A stretch of 64,000 bases of DNA, from the NCBI GenBank assembly GCA_949987565.1, contig OX465104.1, forward strand, positions 5,113,248 to 5,177,247. The letters run 5' to 3'. The stretch is from Luidia sarsii (lineage: Eukaryota; Echinodermata; Asteroidea; Paxillosida; Luidiidae). The first letter of the stretch is position 1. Each line of letters opens with the position of its first letter. The position numbers and the translations under genes were made by a program. Positions 42,395 to 56,000 of this stretch are shown piece after piece. The notes beneath the pieces are model-generated. The model made no database searches. It was not told the origin of the DNA and saw only the letters and a list, made by a program, of their open reading frames with translations.

Positions 42395-42940
42395 CTTAAG
42401 GCTTTGCATGATGGATGGAACAATATACAGGCATGCAACTTTTCCGCGGATCTGCGGATTTCTGCGTTTTTTTTAATTCGGCCGTAAAAAAAACAATTTA
42501 ACTATTCACCGGTATTTAAAACACATGCTGAGATCAGCTTTAAAACTTTGATGTTTACTTTTCATTTTGTGTAAACAAAAATTAAATTTTCTGGGTGTAT
42601 GCTTTGAAAAAGGTTAAAATCTGTCATAAGTGGTCAAAAACTGCTCAGAATGCACCACAGAGCATCTAGAATCCAAAATTTTTAGGGGCCCTTTAGCGGG
42701 CCCCAAACCCCATGCTCTAAGGGCTTCGTGCTTTGCGCTCGCAGTTTCATTCGGACATTTTCCTCTTTTTTTTTACAACTCAAGAGTTGCATGCCTGAAT
42801 ATAGGAAACACCATGCATATCATATGTCTCTTAAAGAAGAGGTATGGTTCTGAAAAGATCCTGAGTGATAACTCGACGTTCTGGCCAGTATGGTCCGGCC
42901 ATCATCAGGATCATCTCCACTCGGGTTCTTTTCAGAACCA
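42395..42940. mobile_element. Foldback-type repeat directly after the GGH stop, split by a nested element
   Basis: TTAAGGCTTTGCATGATGG begins 16 bases after the stop codon. The family sequence resumes at about 42798 with AATATAGGAAACACC and runs through CTCGACGTTCTGGCC to TTTTCAGAACCA. It is interrupted by 42428-42797. Confidence 0.75.
42428..42797. mobile_element. Nested 370-bp element with CAGGCATGCAACT termini
   Basis: The ends are CAGGCATGCAACTTTTCC and AGAGTTGCATGCCTG. The host bases AATATA are duplicated on both sides. The CAGG start and inverse resemble hAT-type ends, but six bases is short for hAT (usually eight). Confidence 0.72.
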
Positions 42941-45611
42941 TGCCCCTACACAACATTGGTAAGATCGAAAAACAGAAATAATCACAGATTTTACATGAAA
43001 CTTGTACAGTTTGAAGATGGTTATACTAGAAACCTCGCACTGAAATATTTCTGCCTAAAATGTTGTATTTTGGATGAAAAGGGTAAAAGAAATCGTTTAC
43101 GTCTCACCGAGATCTAAACTATTTTTCGGAACAGTACGGTGTTGAATGCTGCATTTTCGCAAAACAGTTGAAGTGGTTTTCACTCATTTCTCGAGACTCG
43201 GCTGGCGGATTGAGCTGAAATTTTCACAGGTGTTCTATTGCATGCATATGTTGGATCAGACAACGTATGGATGCTATTCTTTGACCTCGACCAATGTTGT
43301 GTTAGATGGTAAGATGGAGTTCATTGTTCAAAGTACCGGAAGTTGAATGATACAATGCCCCAGCCACCATTGGACTTTGCATAAAAACCAACTGTGAAAC
43401 CGTGTCAGCTTTGATTGTAAAATCAAAACGATTGATTCTGATATTTGACAATATTAGGCTTATCATTGATCATGGAACTTGTTTACGAACTTTATGTTTC
43501 AAAATCTAATTAAGAACTAATGAGAGTCAGAGGGACAGCAACGAGTCAAAGTATTGGCCCTTCTATTTTCCTTCTCATGACCTTTTGGGAATAGTGTGAC
43601 TATATCCCTGTGAGTGGTGTCATAGTCATACTATCATCCCCTCTATTGTCTTTCATTCCATTGACCCTGGGACCTATATTGTTAGTGTGTTTTCTTTTAT
43701 CAGTTAAGGGAATTATTTCCCTTCATATTTCCCAGTCCCAGTTAAGATAACACTCTCTCATCAGTGTTATATGCAAACTATTCCCCCATCTGTTCTCCCT
43801 CACACCGCCTGTTACCCTGTGAGATATAACTACAGCTTGATAATAGGTGTTATAGTCAAACTATTCTCACTCAAATTTCCTATATCTTTCTCTACTATTG
43901 GTGTTGTTTTCAAGCTATCCCCTCTCTATTTTCCTTCAAGTTCCAAATGACTTTGGTGAGATACAGTATATTTACTATGTCTCTCAACTCACATAAAACA
44001 AATCTTTATCAATTGAAAACTACAGTGTACAAATGTGTTTTGTTTTATATGTATATGTACGTGGTAGATTTCACTGAAATATTATTTTGGCATTCAGCTT
44101 AAAGGTTACAAGTGAATATTAGACATAGTACATGATATTGATATAAATTTGTTTTGAAAATGTATAAAAAATCACGCACAGTACAGTTAGTATAAACTTC
44201 TGCAGCAAAATCCCTTTTTTCTGTTCTGATGCATGAATCATTTTGCATATGTGATCGCCTCTGTGAAAATGAGTTCCATTAGGGTAAAATGATGATTAGG
44301 GATTTAAATATGTACTACAAAAAGTGACCCGCTTTGCAAAAAAGGTACTTACATACCGGGCCATTACATGTACAGAGGGTGAACAATCCTCTCTTTTTTT
44401 CCAAAATAAGTGTTTTACACATCTAGTATACTTATATTTTCAATATCCATAACCAAATATAATGAATTTAATTTAAAAAGAAAGAATATCAACAAGTTTC
44501 TGCTCAATGGTTACATCCTTGTTTTCTTTTTGAAATTGCTTGTTTCACCTTAAATTTAGAACCGATTTTCCAAAAAAAATCTCAAAACCTAAAGAATACA
44601 TTGAAATTAATGCTTATTAAATGGCCTTTCCATCCATGTGTGAAGCATTATTTTTAGCACTTTTTTTGCAGAGTGGGTCACAGATATCCTTTTATTTCAA
44701 GATTTATATTAAAAAATCAAGTTGTTGTCAGTAAATATGAAACATAGTCTTTAACAGAGCGATATTAATCCAAAGAAGAAAATTGATACTTTTCGCCTTG
44801 CATGTGGAAAAGTGCTGTGCAAGAATCCACTCATTTGTGCATTGTGCGTTAGAATACTATACACCATGTTGAGGCCAGTAGGAGGGTGTGGACTTGTGAA
44901 TTCATTTTCCACATTCAAGCTGTTTTGGACGGAGTCGGGAATTTAACATGATATTAAGGACTGTTAACTATTAGCCTTCATTTTTGTGACTGAACTAATT
45001 TATTTTTTTAACTGAAGGACTTTGAATGTTCTAAAATGCAATTTTGTGTAAAGCTTTTTTAAGTCAACCTTCTGTCTGACAAATCAACTCTAGGTGCAGG
45101 GTATTGATAAGGGAATGGTGCAAGCAATAGTGAAGGCAAAGCACAAGCACCATACTTTATTTCAAAGAAATGGATTGCATGAAATATTTTTCCTTAGTAC
45201 TGAAAAAGAGGAATGTTATAATTATGCAATATATTTTTGTCTGCAATCCAGTTTATCCGTTATAAAATAACACAGTAGCGATTTCAGTCTGTTGTAAGAT
45301 ATCACTAAACTTTTGTTGTTGACCAATATGGCTTTAAAGGGAATTTAATTAACTTGTCTTCCAAAATAATTTTCTATTTAGAAGTACATAACAATGAATT
45401 AATTCTTGAATTAATTAAATCATGAGGTGCACAATTTCTTCCAGAATTCACACCGTGGTATCGTTTCATATTAATCTGTGAATTAATAAAGTAGTTGAAA
45501 TTATTTCTGAGTTGTCGATTTCTGGTTTATTTCTGACAGATACTTCGTTGAAATCTATTTAGAGTAATTCTAAAAAGAATATATCATTATTAATTCTTTG
45601 TTAAATTCTAA

Positions 45612-46245
45612 TTAATATGATATACAAAAATGTTGCAAACTGCTTACTGACTAAAATTACCAAAATGTAAATCTTAAAATTTAGTGGGCCTGACGTTTCG
45701 ATCCTAGCAGGACCTTTCTCAAAGGCAGAGTGACAAGGACAAAACAGATACATGTACACGAAGGAAGGGGGGAGAGTGAATAGGACACGGATGAGAAACA
45801 AACTTTGTCCTTTGTTTCTCATCCGTGTCCTATTCACTATCCCCCTTCCTTTGTGTACATGTATCTGTTTTGTCCTTGTCACTCTGGGACAAAGGACAAA
45901 GAGTCCTTTGTCCTTGGTCCTTTGTTTCTCATCCGTGTCCTATTCACTCTCCCCCCTTCCTTCGTGTACATGTATCTGTTTTGTCCTTGTCACTCTGCCT
46001 TTGAGAAAGGTCCTGCTTGGATCGAAACGTCAGGCCCACTAAATTTTAAGGTTCTAATTAATATGATATACAAAAATGTTGCAAACTGCTTACTGACTAA
46101 AATTACCAAAAAGTAAATCTAAAATTTAGTAGGCCTGACGTTTCGATCCTAGCAGGACCTTTCTCAAAGGCAGAGAAAGGTCTTTGAGAAAGGTCCTGCT
46201 AGGATCGAAACATCAGGCCCACTAAATTTTAGGTTCTAATTAATA
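45612..46245. repeat. Cluster of four family C units with an extended tail
   Basis: Units at 45612-45740 and about 46060-46175 point one way; units at about 45985-46055 and 46175-46240 the other. They share an extension (ACAAGGACAAAACAGATACA and TTTCTCATCCGTGTCC) repeated three times between 45735 and 45985. Long translations here are by-products of the repeat. Confidence 0.88.
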
Positions 46246-46429
46246 TATTCAGTTTTAGAGAAAGGCTGGTTGGATCAAATTAATCTGGCTAGCATGTGTT
46301 GATTTTTCGTCACTCTTGTTAATATCATTTATTCGTTCCTGATAGTGCTAATGTGATTAGTGCAAAGCCGAAAATCGGCAACAAAAATATACTGCAACTT
46401 TAGAGCTCAATAATAAAGTTCGAATAATT

Positions 46430-47005
46430 ATTATTGCTTATTTCTGGAAGGGCGCCACCTACGCTTTAAAAGTGCCATGGGATCAATACATAGCGCAACG
46501 TTGTGCTGCGGTGTGTACGCGTAGCATAGCAATGGTAAATCGCCTGTTGCTCCCTGTACACATAACAGCGTTGCATGCACGCACAAGGACAAGACAGAAT
46601 TTTGTGGATCGATAGCTGGTTTTTCACGTTAAATAAACCAGTGGAAAAGAGTATCCCGGCCATCTTGAAGATCCGTCTCAGTATCTTGTGCTCATTTTCT
46701 GACGTTTAGTTAACTTTACAGCGCTCGAGAGGACTTTTGTCAAGGTTTATTTCGCAGACTCTGCCAGCAAGATGCCGTAGTTGACTTGACCGAGATTGGA
46801 CCGAGGGGACCGGACGAAGGAGCGAGGTTTGGCCGTGGTCAACAACCGTCTGCCCCGGGCAGACGGCATGGCGAGTCACGGTGACAAGTGTGTCAACGTG
46901 ATCTTTTCTCGTACACTCAACTCGAACATTTGTACTTATTATTTAGCTCTTTACTTAAGAGTTTGAAGAAGTCCTCTCGGTTGCTGGAAAACCGGGAAGA
47001 CAAAG
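46430..47005 (+). promoter_or_regulatory. KIF19 promoter and 5' UTR region
   Basis: Sequence immediately upstream of the KIF19 ATG. 46740-46880 is richer in G+C and CpG than the AT-rich surroundings. It contains a two-codon reading frame at 46770 and an ATG at 46868 opening a 32-codon frame that ends at 46966, 40 bases before the real start. If transcription begins above 46868 these are upstream ORFs. The transcription start is unknown. Confidence 0.35.
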
Positions 47006-50000
47006 ATGGAGGGCGCTAAGGAGAAAAAGTCCAACAATGATTGGAAAAACAGTCAACTTACGGTAAGTTTATTTCTAATTTGACATTTGCATAATTATTA
47101 GCAATTAGAAAGAGCCACGATTATAACTTTAGTTCTGAAATCTGTAGCAAAGTTGTCTTTAAAACCCTTGTACAGTATCAGACTCATGACACTTAGCTGC
47201 AATAATTCAAAACTCTGCTTTTCCATTCAAAACTAGAGTAAAGAAATATTTGAATTATATGTCCCCAGTCATACTTTTTAAAGGTTTTTCTCGGACTAAC
47301 AAGACGGCTGGTTCATGGCAAAGAAGTATAGCTTTGTGCATTATTACATGTAGTTATAAATATAATTAGTTTTTGGCTTGGGAGCTTTGATTAATTCCTG
47401 AGTTCAATAAAAGTTGCCTTCCTTATAACTTATATCGATATTTAATCACTACTTTTTGCATTATTTTTGAAAGATGCATGATCTTTTTATGTGTATCTTT
47501 TGCATGAAGTGTCCAAAAAGATGAGTGTAGGACTACTTTTAGTACTTGTTCAATTTTATTGTGTATTGATTAGGAAAATTTGATGTTTTGTAATTTTAAC
47601 CTCCTTATTTTAATCTTCAAATTTCAATGCAATCTCCAAATTTCAATGCATTTCTTTCCTAGTTCAATTCTTTTTTTAATTCTTGGTTTTTTTAAAAATT
47701 TATAACAGAAAGGTACAACCCTCTTTTTTGCATCTCTTGAATATTGCCCAATATTGTGAAATTCATTGAAAATTTCATCTAGCCTGATTTTTTTTTCAAA
47801 TCTTACTACAAATAATCTTCAAAAATCAAAGATATATTTGAAGCATATATGTATTATAATTTTATATATATCTTGAAATGTTCTTGAAGATTTGTGATTT
47901 TAAATTATATTTTGCCCCTCTTTGAAACATTTGGTAATTAAAAAAAAAATTGTCCAATTGATGTGGAAATCCTAGATCATATTTTCGGATGATGTTGATT
48001 CCTTTGAATTTGATAATTGGATTCTCTTGTTCACAAACTGATTTGATTATGCTTGCTTGTCATTGCTTAAATGTAATTTTAGTGTCAAAGTACATGTACT
48101 ACAGCTTAATTAAAATGGGTGCAGTTATTCACTCGAGTCCAGTTGAGTTTTACAGGACTTCATTGGGCTTGTTTTCTAATCCTAATCTGAGGTGATCTTC
48201 CTATATAAGTACAGTGTATGAAACGATATTTCAACTTTAATTTGTTGAATCATAGTTCAGTGGATTGCATGTTTTAAATGGATTTATTTCATGAATTTAA
48301 TATTCTCATTAGAAAAAAGATGGAAGCTTGTCTTAAATTACTAAAAAAAACCTGAGCTGCCTAGTTCCATGTCAATTTGTTCTACATCACGGAAACAGCT
48401 GAAACAAAATCTTATTTCGTTTGAAAGAAATGTATCAATTAGGAAGACCCTGGACAGTTCAATCTTAGCAGGACTTTTAACTTTCAGAAAGCTCCTGCTA
48501 GGAATAAGACTTCGGACTCTCCTGATTTTGAGATTTCCATTTTGGTCATTTTGGTCAGTAAGCAGTTTGCAACATTTCTTTAGGTAAATTTTGTCCTTGT
48601 ATGAAATTTCTGTCCATGTTTCTGGTGTTGATTAAACTAGGTTGCTGTAAGGATTCGTCCGATGACATCGTCAGAGATTGACACTGGAAGTACCATATCA
48701 GCACAAACAGTGGAAAACAATGTAAGTATGTGCTATTTATGCATGGCCCTATGTCAAACGGTCCGAGTGATTATCCAACCTTGTGTGTCTGTGTCTATTC
48801 CTTTCTCCACTTGTGCTAATTTGACGGCATGACCAGTGATTTAAATCAACATGATTTAATCTAAAACCAGGCCCTAAATTATTAAATTTTTTTTAGATAG
48901 TTTACATGTAGATTTTAGTCATTATAGTCACTATAATATATAAAGTAGTTTGCATTATTTTTTTTATCACTTGACACAAATTATTCTTCAAGTAGTCATT
49001 TTTTAAAATGAAATTAAATGCAGGAAAAACTGAGGTTTTGAACAATTTTGCAAAACCAAATACATGTAAATTGATTACTTTAAAATGGATGTCTTAAATA
49101 CCGTAAATGAAGACTATGACAGAGCTTGGACCAGAGTTTGAGAAAATCCTTCACTTTTTAGTTTTATAGAATGACTTTGTTAGTTGTTACTGGTTATGGA
49201 CTGTTATGTACCGGTACTGAAGCTGAGAACAATTCCTGTGCATATAATGTAGAAGCAGCTGTATTAATAGTCGCTGAGTGTGTTTGTTTGTTTGTTTGTT
49301 TAATCTTTACTACAATGCACATGGTCATGTACACATACCATATGTATCGGAATAATTCATGTGAGCTAACAGCACCTGCTTCAAAATCAATTTCCGTGTC
49401 TTTCGGCTGAGGAGGAAAATTTGCATTTGAACGAAAGTAGTTGAGGCCGTCCGATCACTTCTGATTAAAAATTTATTTGGCATTTGAATAAATATCACTC
49501 TCGTGCAAACTACACGTGTGTAGAATAGAATGGCAAGGGGTGGAACTTGGTTCAAGAGAAATCCTCAACAAAGTGGAAAAATAAGGCTGGGTAAAACAAA
49601 TAATTGTTTCTCATCCATGCCAGCATCGTTTTTATGTCGCTGCATAAAAAAAATGGTTTCTTTTTTTAAGAATTTTTTTTTACAAAATTTTGATTGATTT
49701 TCGCTGTTTCCAGCAGTTGAACTTTGCATATGGACACTCTTCATATCGTACCGTACATGTACCTACTTAAAAACAACGGGAGATTAGAATAGGGCCTACA
49801 GGTACCTGTCTTCAGGGGAAACAAACTTGTTTTGGAAAAGACAGGAAAAAAGTGCCCGCAACCTCCTTTAAAAAAAAAAAATAAGAGGAAAATCTAATAC
49901 ACATGTACTTTTTTACTTGGCCTGATATATGGGTGGTTTTAAATGGCAGGAGTCTTTTGGGGAAGATGTTACTATGATGAATACATGTAAATGTCACTGT

Positions 50001-53000
50001 CAGAGTGTCAGTTCCTTTAGTCGAAGCCATAGAGGCTGGATATCTATGGCCATTCCAGTCAGGAAATACAGCACACTGTAGTCTGCAACCTGTCTGTGTT
50101 ACAATACATGTGTACCTATTGAGTCTTAATTTTGTTTTCAAACCTTTCTGTAGGATCTTTTTGAGCCCAAACTTCTCCCTAGTTTTAACCCTGATTGTAC
50201 AGATATCAAAATGCTGGACGGAGTTCTGTTGAGAAACAAAATGTCAGTCGCTATTTTTAGGATTTAATATTGTGAAATGTCAAAACTACTCCAACGCAAA
50301 GTTTGTACATTGTTTGTATAGGCCTAGGGCCAGTAGGGGACAGAGCACATTCCGCCCCAAACAATGAGCTTCATGCTCTTCTCAGACTGAGCCATGCTTA
50401 CTCACATTAGGATCATTGTACAACTTACATGGTGACTTCAAGGAGCCCTAATACATGTACATGTACATGTCAGTACGTACAGTACCGTACATGTACCTCG
50501 CCGTCACCAGTCACTATAAGCCTCTTGCATTGTAAATCCCCTTTAGACCTGCCAGACAAGCGGGAAAATCCACTCTCACTAAACAAACTCATTTCAATGT
50601 CTGTGGATCAATAATTGTAGGCTTAGTGTGAGTTTCTTTCATTTTTGGTGATTTTTCCTTGCCTGCTACTGTACTTGCACACACATGTACACGCATTTGT
50701 GTACTGTAAACTGGTATAAAGATACACTCTCATAGCAGCATGCCTTGTACACGTGCATAACAGTATCGTCTATTTGCTTGCTGGGAGGCAGTGAGATAGT
50801 TGCCCAGCAATAGTACACAAGTTATGATTACAATCAAAATGTACAGAGCCAACAGTGTACATGTACAGTACATACACGTACCGGTACCTGGTATACATAC
50901 ATTGTACAGTAACACTAGTGCATTATTAACTGTTTGCTATTCAACCATGATGCTACAGGTCAGTCAACAGTTTGTATTCTTTGCATTGAAGGTTACCACC
51001 TCAGGCAGACTACCGGTACACAATGTTTGGCTGTCTTGATGAGGTTGACATGGTTGATGAAAATGAGGTTTATTGGAACATACAGTACATGTATGTGTAT
51101 CTGTGTCTGTACATGTACATGTGTATGTGTACATGTAAGTTTACAAATGTGTAGTTACAGGAGGCTGCTATCTGAATTTGATAACTTGAGAACTGAAGTG
51201 AATATGTCCCAATTTTAGTCATATACATGTACATGTAATAGGCCTACCGGTATGTCCTGGGGGAAGGGATGAGGTTGGGATATCTGCATACTGTATACAT
51301 TATAGCCTACATGTATGTACAGTACATGTACATGTACACGGATAATTACGTATATGTACATGTACATGTACATCAGTGCTAGCCAAGTGCACCGTATTTC
51401 TAACTTAAACTACATGTATGTGTAGCTTCTGCTTTTCTTTTCTTCTGCAATTTCTTTGGTATTTACTCCCGTTACTCAAATACTCGGGAGTCACATCCGT
51501 AATTTTTCCAAGTTGCAAATCCAAATCAAAATACCCCATCCTATAAATTCAGCATGCCAATCCATTACAGTATAACGGAGCATAGAGTTGGTGAAATCAC
51601 TGTCGGAATTCAACTACATGTACTTTGCAGTCTGTGCTGTGAATCTTTAAAGGCCCAATACAACATTGGGAAGATCGGAAAACATTGATGTCCACAGATT
51701 TCCTTCTAATTTACACAGTTTGTAGATGGTCATGATAGAATCCTCATGTTGAAAATTGAAATCTTACGGTCTGGGATGCTGTACTTCCCTAGAAATCTTC
51801 ACTCAAACATTCACAAATACAGTAGTTTATTACTCGCAAGTCATAAACTATTTCTTATACTACACAATGGTGCAAAAACCATGACGTTTTTTTTTTACCT
51901 GTTTCTACTTTCTCAGATCACCATTTGAGCTCAAAACCTTCACAGAATTGCTTTTTGGGGATGTTTAATGGTTTAACACACAAACTGTGGCAATCTTTTG
52001 ACCTCTACCAATGTTGTATTGGGCCTTAACATTGAGACACCCTATTTCCTATGTAATGTATTGAGGTTTTATATATATGGTTTTATGATTTACTGCATTA
52101 AAAGGGAAGAAGTTGATTTCAGTTTACCGTACATACATGTGTACATGTACATGTACATTCTCATCAAAGCAAAAAAACATACATGTACACATGTACATGT
52201 ATACTGTATGACACATAATTCCACTTTGAGATGCTTCTCAAACCACTGTGGTTCTATCCATCATGGAGCTAGCTATACACACACTGTACAAGTTTATAAA
52301 AAGGATGGTTCTATCGGTACCGAACCATCCTTTTTATAAGTACAGTGTGTGTATGGTGTGCCACTTTGAAGTCTGGTATCAAGCTAATGTACATTTGTAC
52401 ATTGTACATGTACTTTATGTACTGTACATTGTTGGAGGCTCTGATCTCTAGTGTACAGTACACGTCTATGCACAGCACAGCAATAATGATCGAGGTAGAC
52501 TGAGCAGCTTGGAGTCTATGTGTGGGATTGTTTCCATGGCAACAGACAATGTGCTGCTGTGTAAACTGGTACACATATACATGTATACCGGAAGCTTGTG
52601 TGTATGCTTTGTTATCGATTTGGGTTTGGGTGCTTCAAGGCCTACAAAATTAAAGAATGCCTAGATAGGGGCTACAGTGTATGTAAATTATACATGTAGT
52701 ATACCGTATACGTATGTACATGTACTGTACATGTACATGTACAGTAAACATGTACATTTGTGTACAGTCTACATGTACACTGTACTTACAGTTTACATGT
52801 ACATGTACATGTAGGCTTGCAGTATGTACATTGTACATTGTACATGTACATGTACATGTACATTGTACATTGTACATGTACATACGGTACATGTACATGT
52901 GTATGTACATGTACACACTGTATACAGTACATACATGTACATGTACATGTTCAAATTATGTACTGTACAAGTACTGTACTGTACAGTCTACAGAGTACAC

Positions 53001-56000
53001 ATGTACACTGTTCCAAACGTCAAGTTCCTCCAGCTCTTTTCAGAACCACACATTTATAATCTCACAAAAGTGAATTTTGCCTTGTGTTACTTTATTTTGC
53101 TATTCTCACCATGAAAACCTTCAAATCCAATTTACATACCCTGTACATGTACATTGTACTGTACTGTATGTATAAACTGTATACTTTACATTATTTAACA
53201 TTAATTTTAACAGAGACCACTTTACGATCAACCATGTCTGCCTCAAGGATAACCATGGCAACCCTCATCATGTACTGTACAGTACATGTACAGTAATATC
53301 AAGACATGTTGCATTGTAAATAAGGCCATTAGCACTTTTTCCATGGTTACTTTAAAATTAAAGTACAATTAAAAGAGATACATGTACTGTACATGTAGAG
53401 TACTGTACGTCATGTGTACCTTTGTTTCAAAGTCTTTGCAACCATTCTATAAAATTTTACATACTGTACATACATGTACATCATATACATACCAATCTAC
53501 ATGTACATGTAGCTTCATGTGCAGTGTCCACTGTCCACAAAACATGTACTGGTACATGTACATGTAAATGTAATGGCAAACTTTTTTCTGGTAACTTGTA
53601 CACGTATGGACATCTGCTTGTAATGATTTCCAATACTGTTTTTATATTGTTCATGAAGCTTGCCTACTGTAAATGTACATGTGTACATAAGGTTGTTGTC
53701 GACAAGGGTTAATGTGTACATTTGATTACCGGTACTGTGCCATTACTCCATTAGAATTCAGAAATTTGCCACACTTTTCTGATCAGACAGTAAGATTGGA
53801 AAATTATCCCTACCAAAAATAGCAAAAATAATCAAGTGGTTGGTTTTCATTATTTTCCCACCATTAGTTTAATTCCATTACTGTGACTGATAGACTACAC
53901 TTAGTACATGTACACTGTACAACAATGTACATGACATGTACATGTAGGCTCTTCAAAAATCTTTTCCTTTCATTTTAACTTATAGTTACCGGTAGAAGGC
54001 CAAACATTTGGATCCTTGATCGTTTTCCACCTTTAAATTAAGATGTACATGTGTACAGGGTATAGGTTGGGAACATTACACAGGTCCATTGTGCCATTCT
54101 TAGTTACACGTCATGTCTTAACTTGAATCTTGTCTATTCAGAATCTTAACTTGAATCTTGTCCATTCAGAATCTTAACTTGAATCTTGTCTATTCAGAAT
54201 CTTAACTTACAATCCAATCCATCGTTTTGTCATCTCACTGTAATTCCTCAGTCAATACAGAGAGTAAATTGTGGACCCTCCTAAGTCCCTTGTACATGTA
54301 CGTGTACATGTACATACTGTGCATGTCTCCTTATGACTCCATGATTTAACATTCTAAATCTCCAATCATGGAGGAATAAGGAGAGATTTTTCCTCCATGC
54401 TCCAAATTGAGAGGGCCTGACGTTTCCATCCTAGCAGTACCTTTCGTTTGTACCGGTATCTAAATGGCCTTCAATGGAAAGCATAAATCCCTCCAATGAT
54501 GGAATGTTAATTGTAAGGTCTTAGGCTCTTAGCACCTTTGTGGGAACTTTTGACAAAATCTGTTGAAGTGTGTCTGCCTTATTAATGCTTAGCCACAGGA
54601 CACCTTATTGTTTTGGGTATACACAGCTGAAAACTTAAGTCTTAAAGAGCCAAGGACTATCTTGGATGAGGATGCCTCCCTAAAAATTAGATTTGACATT
54701 GAAAAACAATTGCTTTTGCCATATACTGTATATTTTTACAAATTTAGGCTACCAGCAAGGATAATTCTTGGGACAAGTACAATGTATGCTGTATGATTGA
54801 ATCATATATTATATACTGTACATGTACATGTAGTATGCATGCACAGTACACTGTACTAATTTTTTATACTGTCTGTACCTCATGCATGTACAGGTGTATT
54901 CTATTGTTAACAAGTTGTTTAACCTTGAAGGTGTTAACAAGTGAAATCCCATATGCATGGGCTTTTGCATCAGTATTCAAATTATGGAAAGCCTGTACAT
55001 GGTAGTACGGTACATGTACATGGAGTCATGGACCAGTGTTGTCATTATTTGAACATTCCTTATGTAAAAGGGTAATTTACACATAATTTAAGGGTTTAAA
55101 TGTGAAAATTCCGAATTAACCCATATCCGGAAAGAATGTGAAATTTACTTTATTACAATTAAAAAAAAAATCTAAATTATCCAAAAACATTTCAGCAGTT
55201 CTAAGCTTTTACAGAACAGTGAATGGGATAGCACCATCATTTTCACAGACCTGAAAATAGACCAAGCAATTTCAAGTACTTCGAACAGCATTTGTACAGT
55301 ACTTACAACACTGTAGCTTTTCTGTGTCCTAAAAGGAAATTCGGCAGATAACTCGGTGGATATTGGTTAAAGAAACCTTAGAACTTGCTTTAAAGCCCCT
55401 ACACAACATTGGTCGAGGTCAAAGAATAGCATCTATACGTTGTCTGATCCAACATGATACATGTACATGTATGCATGAAATAGCACACCTGTGAAAATTT
55501 CAGCTCAATCCGCCAAAAGAGTCTTGAGAAAATCTTGAAAACCGCTTCATTTATTTTGCGAAAATGCAGCATTCAACGCCGTACTGTTCAGAAAAATAGT
55601 TTAGATCTCGGTTAGACGTAAACCATTTCTTTTACTCATTTCTCCCAAAATACAACATTTTAGGCAGAAATATTTCAGTGAGAGGTTTCTACTATAGGAC
55701 CATCTTCAAACTGTATAAGTTTCATGTGAATCTGTGAACATTTCTGTTTTTTGATCGTACCAATGTTGCAAATTTTCAATTGTACATGTAAATGAGACTT
55801 AAGGCTTTGCATGGTGGGTGAATCAATATAGGAAGGTTTGCGGTGAACACCATGTATCGGGTCTCTTAAAGGAAGAGGTATGGTTCTGAAAAGAACCTGA
55901 GGGTAACTCGACGTTTCGACCAGTATGCTCTGGCCGTCAATTCTCCTGATGATATAAATTGTACATGTACCAACTCAGTAGGCGTTCCCACTTTGATCTA

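Larger units (their letters stand above)
42380..46429. other. Intergenic region between GGH and KIF19
   Basis: AT-rich. After the nested elements at 42.4-43.3 kb, 43500-43980 holds a degenerate tandem repeat (GTGTTATAGTCAAACTATTC-like, period about 80-90). 43980-45600 shows nothing recognisable. 45612-46245 is a family C cluster. Confidence 0.55.
50440..54060. repeat. Dispersed TACATG/TGTACA hexamer arrays in KIF19 intron 2
   Basis: Clusters of the self-complementary strings GTACATGTACATGTAC, dense at 50450-50510, 51080-51370, 52680-53000 and 53270-53600, mixed with unique sequence. Apparent Met-Tyr-Cys-Thr or Val-His proteins in all frames are by-products. Confidence 0.93.

Noticed and set aside
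52650..53114. Cys/Tyr/Met/Thr-rich proteins on both strands in KIF19 introns.
   Set aside because: Translations of TACATG/TGTACA repeats; they occur in every frame and lie inside a well-supported intron.
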